DNA of 64,000 bases from Halobacillus sp. Marseille-P3879 (GCF_900240285.1 NZ_OESS01000001.1:1116001-1180000), one strand, 5' to 3'. Positions 51,579 to 61,252 are shown, numbered from the stretch's first letter. Notes: generated by a model not told the origin, from the sequence alone. Made by a program: numbers and translations.

Positions 51579-52189
51579 CCAGCTTTTTGGTCAACCCTGT
51601 AAAAAGCATGAAGGCCGGCCCACATCATAATAAATGCTGCGGCAGGAGCTCCAAAAATAAAACCGAGAGCAGGAACAAGCCACATTAGTACGCACAGCAT
51701 GGAGATTGAGAGCATCATAGTGACACTTTGAATAGGGCTGATCAGCATAATTAAAAGTGAATGTTTCAGTACCCTGCCAATTCTCACATCGTAGTAAACG
51801 AAAACAGGAAAGACGTAGCTAAGAAACAAAGAAAAGGTGATAAGCAAGGCAAACCAGGGTATATAGAGCCAGCTGAAGCTTTGCCCCAGATATTCTTGAA
51901 TAAAATATAAATCGATGCCCATTAACGCTGTAATGAACAAGAGCACCAGTCCCAATAAGTTACTTTTCCAAAACTCAGCTTTGAAATAGGTGGAAAAGGC
52001 AGAAAACAATCGAACTTCTCTTTTACCCTTCAGCCAGTCGCGCATGATTGAGAAGAGGGCAGCTGTAGCTGGAAATATACCAGCAATGGTGACTCCGGCT
52101 AGTGTAAACAAAATCCATAATAGCTGGAGATAAGCAAATCGCGTAATCCATTCCATTATTTTATACAGCTGACTTGAAAATAGATTCAT
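51575..52189 (-). CDS. YesL-family membrane protein (DUF624)
   Basis: A 204-residue protein with five spans (about 18-42, 75-92, 103-125, 145-165, 170-192). The N-terminal WITRFAYLQLLWILFTLAGVTIAGIFPATAALF segment is typical of YesL/DUF624 proteins, which are often next to sugar ABC operons in Bacilli. Function unknown. Divergent from xylA with about 89 nt between the starts; the xylA operator region lies in that gap. Confidence 0.85.
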   Translation of the reverse strand: MNLFSSQLYKIMEWITRFAYLQLLWILFTLAGVTIAGIFPATAALFSIMRDWLKGKREVRLFSAFSTYFKAEFWKSNLLGLVLLFITALMGIDLYFIQEYLGQSFSWLYIPWFALLITFSLFLSYVFPVFVYYDVRIGRVLKHSLLIMLISPIQSVTMMLSISMLCVLMWLVPALGFIFGAPAAAFIMMWAGLHAFYRVDQKAG

Positions 52190-52201
52190 AAACTTACTCC
52201 C

Positions 52202-52228
52202 AACTTTGTTTATTGATTAGACAAAATT
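52202..52228. promoter_or_regulatory. XylR-type operator upstream of xylA
   Basis: AACTTTGTTTATTGATTAGACAAAATT keeps the left arm of the 48396-48426 site and TAGACAAA of the right arm. It sits 50-75 nt before the xylA start and next to the divergent yesL-like gene. Confidence 0.7.
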
Positions 52229-52278
52229 CATTATACAAGAAATACAAAGTGGAGAACAAATACTTAGGAGGAATTAGC

Positions 52279-53604
52279 ATGGCTTATTTTACTAACATTG
52301 ATAAAATTAAATACGAAGGTTCTGACTCTACGAATCCATTTGCTTTTAAATTTTACAATCCGGAAGAAATTATTGGTGGAAAAACAATGGAAGAGTATTT
52401 ACGGTTTGGGGTGGCCTACTGGCATACGTTCACTGAAGACTTATCCGATCCATTTGGGGTAGGGACAGCTGTCCGGCCATGGGACCAATACAACGGTATG
52501 GATCTTGCAAAAGCACGGGTAGAAGCTGCTTTTGAATTTTTTGAAAAGCTGAATGTTCCTTATTTCTGTTTTCATGATGTAGATATCGCTCCAGAAGGAA
52601 GCAGTTTAAAAGAGTCTAATGAGAATCTAGATGAGATCACCGCTATGATAAAAGATTACATGAAAGACAGCAAGACGAAGCTGCTATGGAATACGGTGAA
52701 TAACTTTACTCATCCTCGCTTTGTTCACGGAGCTGCTTCATCAAATAGTGCTGACGTATATGCATATGCTGCGGCTAAGGTGAAGAAAGGGTTGGAAATT
52801 GGTAAAGAACTAGGCGCTGAAAACTATGTGTTCTGGGGCGGACGTGAAGGTTATGAAACGCTGTTAAACACAGATATGGGATTAGAGCTGGATAACTTAG
52901 GGCGATTTTTCAATATGGCTGTGGATTATGCGAAAGAAATTGGTTTTGATGCCCAATTCTTAATTGAGCCAAAGCCTAAAGAACCGACTTCGCATCAATA
53001 TGACTTTGATGTAGCGTCTGGCTATGCTTTCTTACAAAAATACGGACTGCAGAACCAGTTTAAATTTAATATCGAAGCCAACCATGCAACGCTAGCCGGG
53101 CACACATTCGAACATGAATTACATTATGCCAGGGTCAATGGTTTACTGGGGTCTGTGGACGCTAATCAGGGCCACCCTCTTCTCGGATGGGACACCGATG
53201 AGTTCCCGACGGATCTTTACGCGACCACTCTGGCCATGTATGAGATTATCAAAAATGGGGGACTGGGTCGAGGCGGCCTGAACTTCGATGCCAAAGTAAG
53301 ACGTGGATCATTTGCACCTGAAGACTTATTCCACGCTCACATTGCAGGCATGGACAGTTTTGCAGTCGGCCTTAAAGTGGCACAGAAGCTGCTGGATGAC
53401 CGTGCACTGGAAAACATTATTGAAGAACGCTACAGCAGCTTTAATGAAGGAATTGGCAAGGATATTGTTGATGGCAGAACTGATTTTCATAAACTAGAAG
53501 AACATGCTCTTCAATTAAAGGAGATTCCTCAGCAATCCGGACAGCTTGAGAGAATTAAATCTGTTCTAAACCAATATTTACTAAAAGCTTACGCAGGGGA
53601 GTAG
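52279..53604 (+). CDS. xylA: Xylose isomerase
   Basis: A 441-residue enzyme that converts D-xylose to D-xylulose. Catalytic and metal motifs: [12 protein letters not shown] (His near 101), [15 protein letters not shown] (about 180), [18 protein letters not shown] (Glu near 232), [19 protein letters not shown] (about 265-283) and [20 protein letters not shown] (about 293). AGGAGG precedes the ATG at 52279; the upstream frame extension is not supported. Followed 5 nt later by xylB. A XylR-type operator lies upstream. Confidence 0.97.
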   Translation: MAYFTNIDKIKYEGSDSTNPFAFKFYNPEEIIGGKTMEEYLRFGVAYWHTFTEDLSDPFGVGTAVRPWDQYNGMDLAKARVEAAFEFFEKLNVPYFCFHDVDIAPEGSSLKESNENLDEITAMIKDYMKDSKTKLLWNTVNNFTHPRFVHGAASSNSADVYAYAAAKVKKGLEIGKELGAENYVFWGGREGYETLLNTDMGLELDNLGRFFNMAVDYAKEIGFDAQFLIEPKPKEPTSHQYDFDVASGYAFLQKYGLQNQFKFNIEANHATLAGHTFEHELHYARVNGLLGSVDANQGHPLLGWDTDEFPTDLYATTLAMYEIIKNGGLGRGGLNFDAKVRRGSFAPEDLFHAHIAGMDSFAVGLKVAQKLLDDRALENIIEERYSSFNEGIGKDIVDGRTDFHKLEEHALQLKEIPQQSGQLERIKSVLNQYLLKAYAGE

Positions 53605-53609
53605 TCAGG

Positions 53610-55109
53610 ATGAGTTATGTTATTGGAGTTGATTTAGGTACAAGTGCTGTAAAACTACTGCTGGTAGACCGAAAGGGTACTATTCATTATGAGGTTTCTA
53701 AATCATATCCTTTAATTCAGGAGAAAAATGGTTACAGCGAACAAGATCCGGAAGAATGGGTAGTACAGACGAAGACAGGTTTAAAAGAATTAGTAGAAAA
53801 AGGTCCAGCATCTAAAGACGAAATTGAAGGTTTGAGTTTCTCAGGCCAGATGCACGGACTGGTTCTATTAGATGAAGAAAATGAGCCATTAAGAAAAGCG
53901 ATACTTTGGAATGATACACGGACCACTGCCCAGTGTAAAAAGATTTATGATATGGTAGGCGAAAAACAGCTGTTAGAAATCACGAAAAATCCAGCCCTGG
54001 AAGGATTTACGTTACCGAAAATCCTCTGGGTAAAAGAACATGAACCTGAGCTTTTTAACCGAGCGAGGTCATTTGTCTTACCGAAAGATTATGTACGCTA
54101 TCACTTAACAGGTGAATTAGCGATGGATTATTCTGACGCAGCCGGGACGCTTTTACTTGATCTGGGAGCCAATAACTGGAGCGGAGAGATTTGTGAAAAA
54201 TTAGGAATTGACATTAATCTTTGTCCTCCATTAGTAGCTTCTACCGATCAAACAGGACATGTATTACCGGATATCGCTTTACAAACCGGGCTTTCTGCGT
54301 CAGTTAAAGTTTTTGCGGGTGGAGCAGATAATGCCTGCGGAGCAGTTGGATCCGGAATACTGGAAGAAGGAAAGACGCTTTGCAGCATTGGCACATCCGG
54401 AGTTGTGTTATCTTATGAATCGAGCAACGAAAAAGATTTCGGCGGGCAGGTTCACTATTTTAACCATGGAGCAAAAGATGCTTATTATACAATGGGTGTC
54501 ACACTTGCAGCCGGCTATAGTTTGAGCTGGTTTAAGGAGGTTTTTGCCAATGGAGAATCTTTTGAGCAGTTACTTAACCAGGTGGAAACGGTTCCGGCAG
54601 GTTCAAATGGATTGATGTTTACGCCTTACGTGGCAGGAGAAAGGACTCCGCATGCCGATTCAACTATTCGGGGAAGCTTCATAGGGATGGACAGTTCCCA
54701 TACTCGCAAAGAATTTGTACATGCCGTGATGGAAGGAATTACGTATTCATTAAATGAATCAATCGAAATCTTCCGTAATAATGGAAAAACGATTAATCAG
54801 GTGATTTCTACCGGCGGAGGTACTAAGAATGAATACTGGCTGCAAATGCAGGCTGATATTTTTAACGCTGAAATTATTAAATTATCAAGTGAACAAGGTC
54901 CGGGAATGGGAGCCGCGATGCTGGCTGCCTATGGCTGCGAATGGTTTGATTCTCTTCAGACCTGCGCTGAGGCTTTTGTAGAAGTTGAGCGTTCCTTTAA
55001 ACCTGAACCGAATAAAGCAGGACAATACGCAGAGTTATTCCCAATCTATCAGGATGTATATGCTCAGACGAAGTCATTAAATGAGCGACTGTCTTATTAC
55101 AGAAAATAA
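53610..55109 (+). CDS. xylB: Xylulokinase
   Basis: A 499-residue FGGY-family kinase making D-xylulose-5-phosphate. N-terminal ATP site GVDLGTSAVKLLLVD (5-19), SGQMHGLVLLD (about 75-85), catalytic Asp in GGADNACGAVGSG (about 237), SIGTSGVVLS and FGGY signature region NQVISTGGGTKNEYWLQMQADI (about 393). Forms an operon with xylA. Confidence 0.96.
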   Translation: MSYVIGVDLGTSAVKLLLVDRKGTIHYEVSKSYPLIQEKNGYSEQDPEEWVVQTKTGLKELVEKGPASKDEIEGLSFSGQMHGLVLLDEENEPLRKAILWNDTRTTAQCKKIYDMVGEKQLLEITKNPALEGFTLPKILWVKEHEPELFNRARSFVLPKDYVRYHLTGELAMDYSDAAGTLLLDLGANNWSGEICEKLGIDINLCPPLVASTDQTGHVLPDIALQTGLSASVKVFAGGADNACGAVGSGILEEGKTLCSIGTSGVVLSYESSNEKDFGGQVHYFNHGAKDAYYTMGVTLAAGYSLSWFKEVFANGESFEQLLNQVETVPAGSNGLMFTPYVAGERTPHADSTIRGSFIGMDSSHTRKEFVHAVMEGITYSLNESIEIFRNNGKTINQVISTGGGTKNEYWLQMQADIFNAEIIKLSSEQGPGMGAAMLAAYGCEWFDSLQTCAEAFVEVERSFKPEPNKAGQYAELFPIYQDVYAQTKSLNERLSYYRK

Positions 55110-55115
55110 TCGTAT

Positions 55116-55150
55116 AGGTTACTCTGGCCGGAGGGACAGGGTAACCTTTT
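55116..55150 (+). terminator. Terminator of xylAB
   Basis: AGGTTAC-CTG pairs with CAG-GTAACCT around a GC-rich loop, followed by TTTT. The aldo/keto reductase ribosome site follows 10 nt later, so some read-through is likely. Confidence 0.75.
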
Positions 55151-55173
55151 ATATGCTTAAGGAGGTCCAATAA

Positions 55174-56157
55174 ATGAAATACAATCAATTAGGCAAGACA
55201 GATTTAAAAATTAGTGAATTAAGCTTTGGGACATGGGCAATCGGCGGCAGCTGGGGGAAGACGGATGATCGTGCTGCGCTCGCAGGTCTCCATAGGGCCA
55301 TGGATGCGGGTGTCAATTTCTTTGATACCGCTGATGTATATGGAATGGGGCACAGTGAAGAGCTGCTGGCTGAAGCAACTCAAGGAAAAGAACATGAAGT
55401 GAAAATTGCCACAAAATTTTGCCGTCAAGGTGATATTGAGGACCTGGCTACTTATTCAATGGAACAGGTTTCTGAATATTTAGAGGAGAGCCTAAGACGA
55501 TTAAACCGGGAATATGTGGACTTATATCAAATTCATTGTCCCCCTCTAAGTGTGCTCAAAGAGGGATCGGTATTTGACGTGCTTGAGAATTTGAAGCAGC
55601 AGGGCAAGATAAGATATTACGGGGTAAGTGTTGAAACGGTCGAAGAAGGTTTATATGTGCTGGAACATACAGATGCAAGTGCATTGCAGGTTATCTTTAA
55701 CTTATTTAGACAAAAACCATTGGACGAGCTATTTCCTAAAGCAATAGAAAAAGAAACAGGAATTCTTGCTCGAGTACCGCTTGCGAGCGGCTTACTAACA
55801 GGGAAATTCAACCAGAATCATACATTTGACACAGATGATCATCGTCACTTTAATCAGGAAGGTGCTGCTTTTAATGTGGGAGAGACGTTTGGCGGCTTAG
55901 AATTTAATAAGGGAGTAGAATTAAGCCGGAAGTTAAATTGGATAGCAAAGGATCGTGGAAACATGACACAGGCTTCTTTAAAATGGATAATGCAGCAAAA
56001 AGGTGTCACCAGTGTCATACCAGGTTTCCGTAATGAGCAGCAAGTAGAGGATAACCTGAAGGCGCTCGCAGTAAAAGGTTTCTCTGCTGGGGAAGAAGAA
56101 CTGCTGCGGGCGTTTTACAAGGATGAAGTTCACAGCCATGTTCGTGGTGCTTATTAA
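55174..56157 (+). CDS. Aldo/keto reductase
   Basis: A 327-residue NAD(P)H-dependent oxidoreductase. The catalytic tetrad is present: Asp51 and Tyr56 in FFDTADVYGMGHSE, Lys in KIATKF and His in YQIHCPP. It resembles IolS/YccK-type family 11 enzymes. In this xylose locus it may reduce or oxidise a sugar or aldehyde, but the substrate is unknown. AAGGAGG precedes the ATG. Confidence 0.9.
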   Translation: MKYNQLGKTDLKISELSFGTWAIGGSWGKTDDRAALAGLHRAMDAGVNFFDTADVYGMGHSEELLAEATQGKEHEVKIATKFCRQGDIEDLATYSMEQVSEYLEESLRRLNREYVDLYQIHCPPLSVLKEGSVFDVLENLKQQGKIRYYGVSVETVEEGLYVLEHTDASALQVIFNLFRQKPLDELFPKAIEKETGILARVPLASGLLTGKFNQNHTFDTDDHRHFNQEGAAFNVGETFGGLEFNKGVELSRKLNWIAKDRGNMTQASLKWIMQQKGVTSVIPGFRNEQQVEDNLKALAVKGFSAGEEELLRAFYKDEVHSHVRGAY

Positions 56158-56661
56158 TTAAATAAGCGTACTTAGTTTTCAATTGACCTGGGGCGCTGTA
56201 AAATTGTTGTGCCGATATCAATCTTCCGCTGATGAAGGGACAGTCTCCTCCTAACGAAGGGTATGGTACCGTGACTAATTGATTATTATAGGCTGTTTTC
56301 ATGCAGGTTTATGATTTTAAGCTTAATTCAGCAACAAAGACGTTTAGCGTTTTGAAATAAATGTATGTAGACTTCTGCAAGACCAGAAACCAAGTAGAGC
56401 CCGTTTTCCCGGATAACTGCTAAAAGCAGGCAAAACGACCGGATGAAGGTGGTTTTCCCCTCCACAGGTCGTATTACTTATGTAGCAAGTGTTTGGGCAC
56501 TGAGCAGGATGCTGCTCTACAATGAAAATTATCCACAGTTTGGAATTTTATGATTTCCTTGAACTAAAAAAGAATGTCCATTTTCTCGACAGTCTGAAGA
56601 AAAAGACAGTAGTAAAATCGTGGCCACTGAAGAACGGCACGATTTCAAGTGAAGTGTAAAA

Positions 56662-56704
56662 ATAGAGGCGTGTTGAACGAAGCAATCGTTCAACACGCCT
56701 CTAT
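56662..56704. terminator. Perfect 18-bp stem-loop at the end of the transposase remnant
   Basis: ATAGAGGCGTGTTGAACG pairs without mismatch with its complement across a 7-nt loop AAGCAAT. CTTTT follows on the plus strand and TTTTTAC on the minus strand, so it can end transcription of the remnant (minus). Confidence 0.75.
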
Positions 56705-56732
56705 CTTTTGATATTAAAAAGTACTTCCCCTC

Positions 56733-56950
56733 TTATTTCTCCATGAGCTTCATCATTCTCTTTAGATTAACGGTGAATACCGCCACCGCTCCTTGTACAC
56801 GCATGCCTCGGGAGACCCGGAGATGAGGCAGTCTCATATCCGTGTCTATGCTTCAACTCGCTATTCTTCGCTTCAATTTCAATTTTATATCGTTCTTTTG
56901 CTTTTTCTTTAAAGGATTCGCTGTTCTGGAATGCTGGTTGGTTTTGGTGA
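56733..56950 (-). pseudogene. IS1182-type transposase, 3' fragment with frameshift
   Basis: Minus strand. One frame reads NSESFKEKAKERYK, EIEAKNSELKHRHGYETASS, and the next frame continues RVQGAVAVFTVNLKRMMKLM and stops at 56733. These are the last ~70 residues of DDE transposases of the IS1182 type. The break near 56815 is a frameshift, and the rest of the gene is gone. No terminal repeats were located. Confidence 0.75.
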
Positions 56951-57160
56951 TCCTGATTTTATGGAAACGGAATTATAGTCCCTCAAATGGACTGGAGTTC
57001 ATGGATAATTGTCGGTCTAACATCCAATCCCTCCCTTTTAAAATCACTCTTTTTCGTTTTACCTCTGTTAAGGCCCCGATAAGCAATTCGTGAGAAGCAA
57101 CAACAAACTTTAAAAGCAGAAAGGACTTATTCAATGGCCTCGAGTAAAATCCTGTCATTT

Positions 57161-58195
57161 TTACATCGTTTTAAATGTGAAAATGGTTTGTCTTTCATAG
57201 GTTTCTCCTGCCTTTAAACAGACCGAGGGAAAACCATCATGATGAAGGGAGGCAGGTGAAGCTTGAGTTTCAAGACATAAACCTAAATGTTTTTTCCATT
57301 GAGAATGAGCTAATTTACGTCCATCTGTTAAATTGTTTCCCGTGTAGAAAACCAGTCCTTGTTGATTGGTTTGAAGCTCAAGTATTCGACCACTCTCTTC
57401 ATCTTTTACAACAGCATGTTTGTTACTGTTTGGATTCAAAAGGAAATAATGGTCAAAACCGCCGTTAGCCAGTTGTATTTGTTTATCACTGGAATGAAGA
57501 AGTGGTTCGAGCGGGGCACTTTTTCGTAAGTCAAACACCGTGTTGCCAACATCCAATATCTTTCCGGTTGGTATAAGGTTTTCATCTAGCTCGACGAATC
57601 CGTCACTGTTTATTTGCACCTCGTGATTCCCAATAGTACGTTGCATATTCCCGCTTAAATTAAAGTAGCTGTGATTAGTCAGTGTAATGGGAGTATCGTG
57701 GTCACTTACCGCACTGTAGTCGATGATAAGCTGGTTATTATTATTCAGGGTATAGGTGACTGCAGCTGTAATATTACCCGGGTACCCGCCTTCCAGGTGA
57801 GGACTTCGATAAGTAAACACAACTCCTGCTGAGTCCTCTGTTTGGAAGGGAGAAGCGTCCCACTTCTTCGTATGAAATCCCCTGTTTCCTCCGTGTAGAG
57901 AGTTTACACCATCATTTTGGTCCAATTGAAATTCTTCGCCGTTTATCTGAAAAGATGCTGCTTCAATTCTCCCGGCTACTCTTCCTATAATTGCTCCAAA
58001 ATAGTTAGGGTCTTCTATGTAATCCTCGTAATCTTGATAGGAAAGTACAACATTTTCTATTGTTCCCGTTTGGTCAGGCACATTTATTTCAGTAATGATC
58101 CCTCCCTGATTTAAAGCTTGAACTGACATTCCGTGACTGTTGGAGAAGGTGAAGGTTTTAAAGTCGTTAGATAAATGATCTTCTTTTATGTTCAT
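57161..58195 (-). CDS. galM: Aldose 1-epimerase (mutarotase)
   Basis: A 344-residue enzyme that interconverts alpha and beta anomers of aldoses. Catalytic His in LTNHSYFNLSG (near 180) and catalytic Glu in GLCLETQASPAS (near 308), with GRVAGRIEAASF, NSLHGGNRGFH and EGGYPGN as further family motifs. In this region it probably serves xylose released by xynB. Single minus-strand gene with GGGAGG upstream. Confidence 0.93.
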   Translation of the reverse strand: MNIKEDHLSNDFKTFTFSNSHGMSVQALNQGGIITEINVPDQTGTIENVVLSYQDYEDYIEDPNYFGAIIGRVAGRIEAASFQINGEEFQLDQNDGVNSLHGGNRGFHTKKWDASPFQTEDSAGVVFTYRSPHLEGGYPGNITAAVTYTLNNNNQLIIDYSAVSDHDTPITLTNHSYFNLSGNMQRTIGNHEVQINSDGFVELDENLIPTGKILDVGNTVFDLRKSAPLEPLLHSSDKQIQLANGGFDHYFLLNPNSNKHAVVKDEESGRILELQTNQQGLVFYTGNNLTDGRKLAHSQWKKHLGLCLETQASPASLHHDGFPSVCLKAGETYERQTIFTFKTM

Positions 58196-58350
58196 TTTAC
58201 ATCCCTCCGTATATTTTACTAGTTTCCTCTATTATATATAAAAAAAGTAATAGATAGGTAATCATCTACCAGGAATTCAACAAATTTAGTTTTAACAGAG
58301 TAAATTTATGGTTGTTTTTTCAGAAATTTTGAAATAGTATGGTAATATGA

Positions 58351-58370
58351 CATACTAACTAGTTAGTATG
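58351..58370. promoter_or_regulatory. Perfect 20-bp operator upstream of the acyl-CoA operon
   Basis: CATACTAACTAGTTAGTATG is its own reverse complement over all 20 bases. It lies 59 nt before the acyl-CoA dehydrogenase start, and 18 nt after a possible -35 TTGAAA (58329-58334), where it would cover the -10. ACTAACNNGTTAGT is a common TetR-family operator pattern. The TetR gene at 63331 is the likely partner. Confidence 0.75.
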
Positions 58371-58428
58371 TAAGCAGTTGTCTCTTTGACTTAAAGTTGA
58401 AGAAATCAATAAGGAATGAGGTCGTTGT

Positions 58429-59598
58429 ATGCATTTACGGTTAACTGATGAACAGCAAATGGTACAGGAAACTATACGTAAGTTCGTAGAAAAAGAATTA
58501 ATTCCTTTAGAAAACGACGTGCTCCGAAATGAAAGAGAAGGGAAACCGAGTCTTCCTCCAGAGCAGCTGCAAGAGCTTCAGCTGAAAGCGAAGGAAGCGG
58601 GATTCTGGGGAATTAACACACCAGAAGAATATGGCGGTGCTGATTTAGGACAAATGATGATGGCGATCGTTTTAATGGAAGTATCTAAGACATTCGTGCC
58701 TTTTCAATTTGGAGGATCAGCAGACAATATTTTATATTATGGCAATGAAAGCCAAAAACAAGAATATTTATTGCCTACAATAAATGGAGAGAAAAAATCA
58801 TGTTTTGCCATGACAGAACCCGGAGCAGGGTCTGACACCCGGAATCTTAAAATGACAGCAGTGAAAGATGGGGGTGAATGGGTGTTAAACGGGGAAAAAA
58901 CCTTTATTACGGGTGGAAATGAAGCCGACTTCGTCATGGTCGTGGCGATTACGGATAAGGAGATGCACGAGGAATCAGGAGGACGAAGAGGAGTAACTTG
59001 TTTTATCGTTGATCGAGAGATGGGATGGAAATCGGAATATATTCATACGATGGGCGAGTGGGGACCTGCCGCGATTGTATTTGACGATGTCCGGGTTCCT
59101 GAGAGAAATATATTAGGGGAAGTAAATGGAGGTTACGACCTTGGGTTAGAATGGATCGGTTTCGCTAGATGGATTGTAGGGGCGCGGGCGGTCGGGGCTG
59201 CTGAACGTCTATTAAAAATGGCGGTCGATTACTCCAAGGAGCGGGAAACCTTCGGGAAGCCGATATCGACCAGACAGGCGATCCAATGGCAGATCGCAGA
59301 TTCAGCTGTTGAAATTGAAGCAGCTAAATGGCTTGTACTTAACGCCGCATTTACCCTCGATCAAGGAGAAGATAACCGTCATGCAGCTTCCATGGCGAAG
59401 TTATATGGAGCGAACATGGGCAATCGCGTAGTTGACCGTGTTTTACAAATTCATGGCGGAATGGGTTATACGAGAGAGCTCCCGATTGAACGATGGTATC
59501 GAGAAGCCAGACTGTGGAGAATTTACGATGGTACAGATGAAATACAGCGTTTAATCATTTCAAGAAATCTCTTAAAAGGACATGTGAAAATAGGTTGA
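58429..59598 (+). CDS. Acyl-CoA dehydrogenase
   Basis: A 389-residue FAD flavoenzyme. CFAMTEPGAGSDTRNLKMTA (about 123-142) and FITGGNEADFVM bind FAD; the catalytic base is in RIYDGTDEIQRLI (Glu near 376), and RWIVGARAVGAAERLL and QIHGGMGYTRE are family signatures. It makes the trans-2-enoyl-CoA that the hydratase pair at 60402-61252 would hydrate. First gene of a seven- to eight-gene operon. Confidence 0.94.
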   Translation: MHLRLTDEQQMVQETIRKFVEKELIPLENDVLRNEREGKPSLPPEQLQELQLKAKEAGFWGINTPEEYGGADLGQMMMAIVLMEVSKTFVPFQFGGSADNILYYGNESQKQEYLLPTINGEKKSCFAMTEPGAGSDTRNLKMTAVKDGGEWVLNGEKTFITGGNEADFVMVVAITDKEMHEESGGRRGVTCFIVDREMGWKSEYIHTMGEWGPAAIVFDDVRVPERNILGEVNGGYDLGLEWIGFARWIVGARAVGAAERLLKMAVDYSKERETFGKPISTRQAIQWQIADSAVEIEAAKWLVLNAAFTLDQGEDNRHAASMAKLYGANMGNRVVDRVLQIHGGMGYTRELPIERWYREARLWRIYDGTDEIQRLIISRNLLKGHVKIG

Positions 59599-59622
59599 TC
59601 TTACACTGGAGGGAAGATTACG

Positions 59623-60387
59623 ATGGGAAATAGATTTAAAAACAGAACAGCATTTGTAACTGGAGGGAGCCGGGGAATTGGCAGAGGAATTGTTGATCGG
59701 TTTGCCGAAGAAGGAGCCAAAGTAGCGATTATCGATATCAATGAGGAAGCGTTACAAGAAGCTGAACACGAGCTGAGGGACAAAGGAATAGACGTGTTTA
59801 CTCAAGCCGCAGATGTGATGGAAGCAGAGGAAGTAGAAGCTGCTGTGAAATCGGCTCATGAGCGGTTCGGATCCATCGATATTCTCGTAAATAATGCCGG
59901 AGTCATTCGGGACAACATGCTGTTTAAAATGACGGATGGCGACTGGGACACAGTTATGAATGTACATTTAAAAGGATCGTTTAATGCTGCCCGGGCCGCA
60001 CAGAAATATATGGTGGAAAACAAATATGGCCGCATCATTAATATCTCCTCCACTTCGGCTTTAGGGAATCGCGGCCAGGCTAATTATGCCACTGCCAAGG
60101 CTGGCTTACAAGGATTTACGAAAACGCTTTCAATAGAACTTGGGCGGTTCGGCATTACATGCAATGCTGTAGCACCAGGATTTATTGAAACAGAAATGAC
60201 GAAACAGACAGCAGAACGTATAGGTGTTTCATTCGAAGATTTAGTAAAGGCCAGCGTAGAAAAAATTCCTGTTGCGAGAAGTGGGAAACCTGAAGATATT
60301 GCTAATGCTGTAGCTTTTTTTGCTGATGAAAAATCATCTTTTGTCAGCGGGCAGGTAATGTATGTAGCAGGCGGACCTAAAAATTAA
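59623..60387 (+). CDS. Short-chain dehydrogenase/reductase, FabG-like
   Basis: A 254-residue NAD(P)-dependent SDR. Cofactor motif TGGSRGIGRG (13-22), NNAG (about 89) and the catalytic Ser-Tyr-Lys in ISSTSALGNRGQANYATAKAG (about 140-160). It probably oxidises a 3-hydroxyacyl-CoA. GGAGGGAAG lies before the ATG. Confidence 0.92.
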   Translation: MGNRFKNRTAFVTGGSRGIGRGIVDRFAEEGAKVAIIDINEEALQEAEHELRDKGIDVFTQAADVMEAEEVEAAVKSAHERFGSIDILVNNAGVIRDNMLFKMTDGDWDTVMNVHLKGSFNAARAAQKYMVENKYGRIINISSTSALGNRGQANYATAKAGLQGFTKTLSIELGRFGITCNAVAPGFIETEMTKQTAERIGVSFEDLVKASVEKIPVARSGKPEDIANAVAFFADEKSSFVSGQVMYVAGGPKN

Positions 60388-60401
60388 AGGAAGGTGGTCA
60401 T

Positions 60402-60851
60402 ATGTTAACTGACAGTATTGGAAAGCGATCGGAGAAAGTAAAAAATACAGTTGAAAGAGGAGCTGTGAAAAAATTTGCCGAGGCTGTCGGGGATCTTCAC
60501 CCTATTTACGTTTGTGAGGAAACCGGACGGCAGTCACGGTATAAACAGAATATTGCTCCTCCTACTTTTCCAAGAGTGTTCGATTATGGAACGATTGGAG
60601 CTCTTAACCTTCCTGAGAAAGGTCTAATCCATGGGGAGGAAATTTATCACTATGAACGGCCATTAAAAGTAGGAGAAGACATTCTCTGTTATTCCGAAGT
60701 GAAGGATTATTATGAAAGAAACGGAAAAAGCGGGGAAATGGGCTTTTTATTATTAAAAAGATATGGCGAAGACCTTGAAGGCAACCTTATTTTCACAGAA
60801 GAACAGGTAGTCATTATTACAGAAGCCGTTCGAAGGGAGATGAGGGTGTGA
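60402..60851 (+). CDS. MaoC-like N-terminal dehydratase subunit (FAS1-DH type hotdog)
   Basis: A 149-residue hotdog-fold protein resembling MaoC_dehydrat_N: VKKFAEAVGDLHPIYVCEE (about 23-42), QNIAPPTFPRVFDYG and YHYERPLKVGEDILCYSEV. The catalytic His/Asp motif is degenerate compared with the following gene. Such N-terminal halves pair with a MaoC subunit to form a two-subunit enoyl-CoA hydratase. The next gene overlaps by 4 bases, which supports a complex. Confidence 0.85.
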   Translation: MLTDSIGKRSEKVKNTVERGAVKKFAEAVGDLHPIYVCEETGRQSRYKQNIAPPTFPRVFDYGTIGALNLPEKGLIHGEEIYHYERPLKVGEDILCYSEVKDYYERNGKSGEMGFLLLKRYGEDLEGNLIFTEEQVVIITEAVRREMRV

Positions 60852-61252
60852 ATGCTTTAGACGAACTGCGGATTGGTGAATCTCTGGCTGAAGTGACATT
60901 GTCTCCTGTTACGAGACTTGATTTGATTAAATATGCTGGCGCTTCAGGAGATTATAATCCCATTCATACGATTGACGAAGAAGCGGAAAAGGCAGGTCTG
61001 CCTGGTATTATTGCACACGGTATGTGGACGATGGGGAACCTGGCCAAGCTCTTTACTCCTTATTATGAAGAAGCGTTTATTCAAGATTACTCAATTCGAT
61101 TTAAAGGGATGGTTTTCTTAGAGGATGTACTGACTCTTCAAGCGGAGGTGACGGATCATACCGATAACACAATAAATTTTAACGTAAAAGCTGTAAACCA
61201 GGAGGACAAAACAGTAATCAAAGGGAAGGTTGTCCTTAGCAGGTATACGTAA
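60848..61252 (+). CDS. MaoC-like enoyl-CoA hydratase subunit
   Basis: A 134-residue hotdog hydratase. The hydratase-2 motif is clear: YAGASGDYNPIHTIDEEAEK, then GLPGIIAHGMWTMGNLAKL, with catalytic Asp near 36 and His near 41. GTG start overlapping the previous stop. The pair 60402-61252 probably adds water across the double bond of an enoyl-CoA. Confidence 0.9.
   Translation: MNALDELRIGESLAEVTLSPVTRLDLIKYAGASGDYNPIHTIDEEAEKAGLPGIIAHGMWTMGNLAKLFTPYYEEAFIQDYSIRFKGMVFLEDVLTLQAEVTDHTDNTINFNVKAVNQEDKTVIKGKVVLSRYT

Larger units (their letters stand above)
56158..57160. other. Gene-poor region with transposase remnant
   Basis: About 1 kb without an intact gene. The left half (56158-56660) shows nothing recognised. 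A perfect 18-bp stem lies at 56662-56704, and a frameshifted transposase 3' end at 56733-56950. The stretch 56950-57160 has only short frames. Confidence 0.7.

Noticed and set aside
56973-57158. 61-codon frame as part of the transposase
   Set aside because: Its product does not resemble transposase motifs and has no ribosome site; treated as non-coding.
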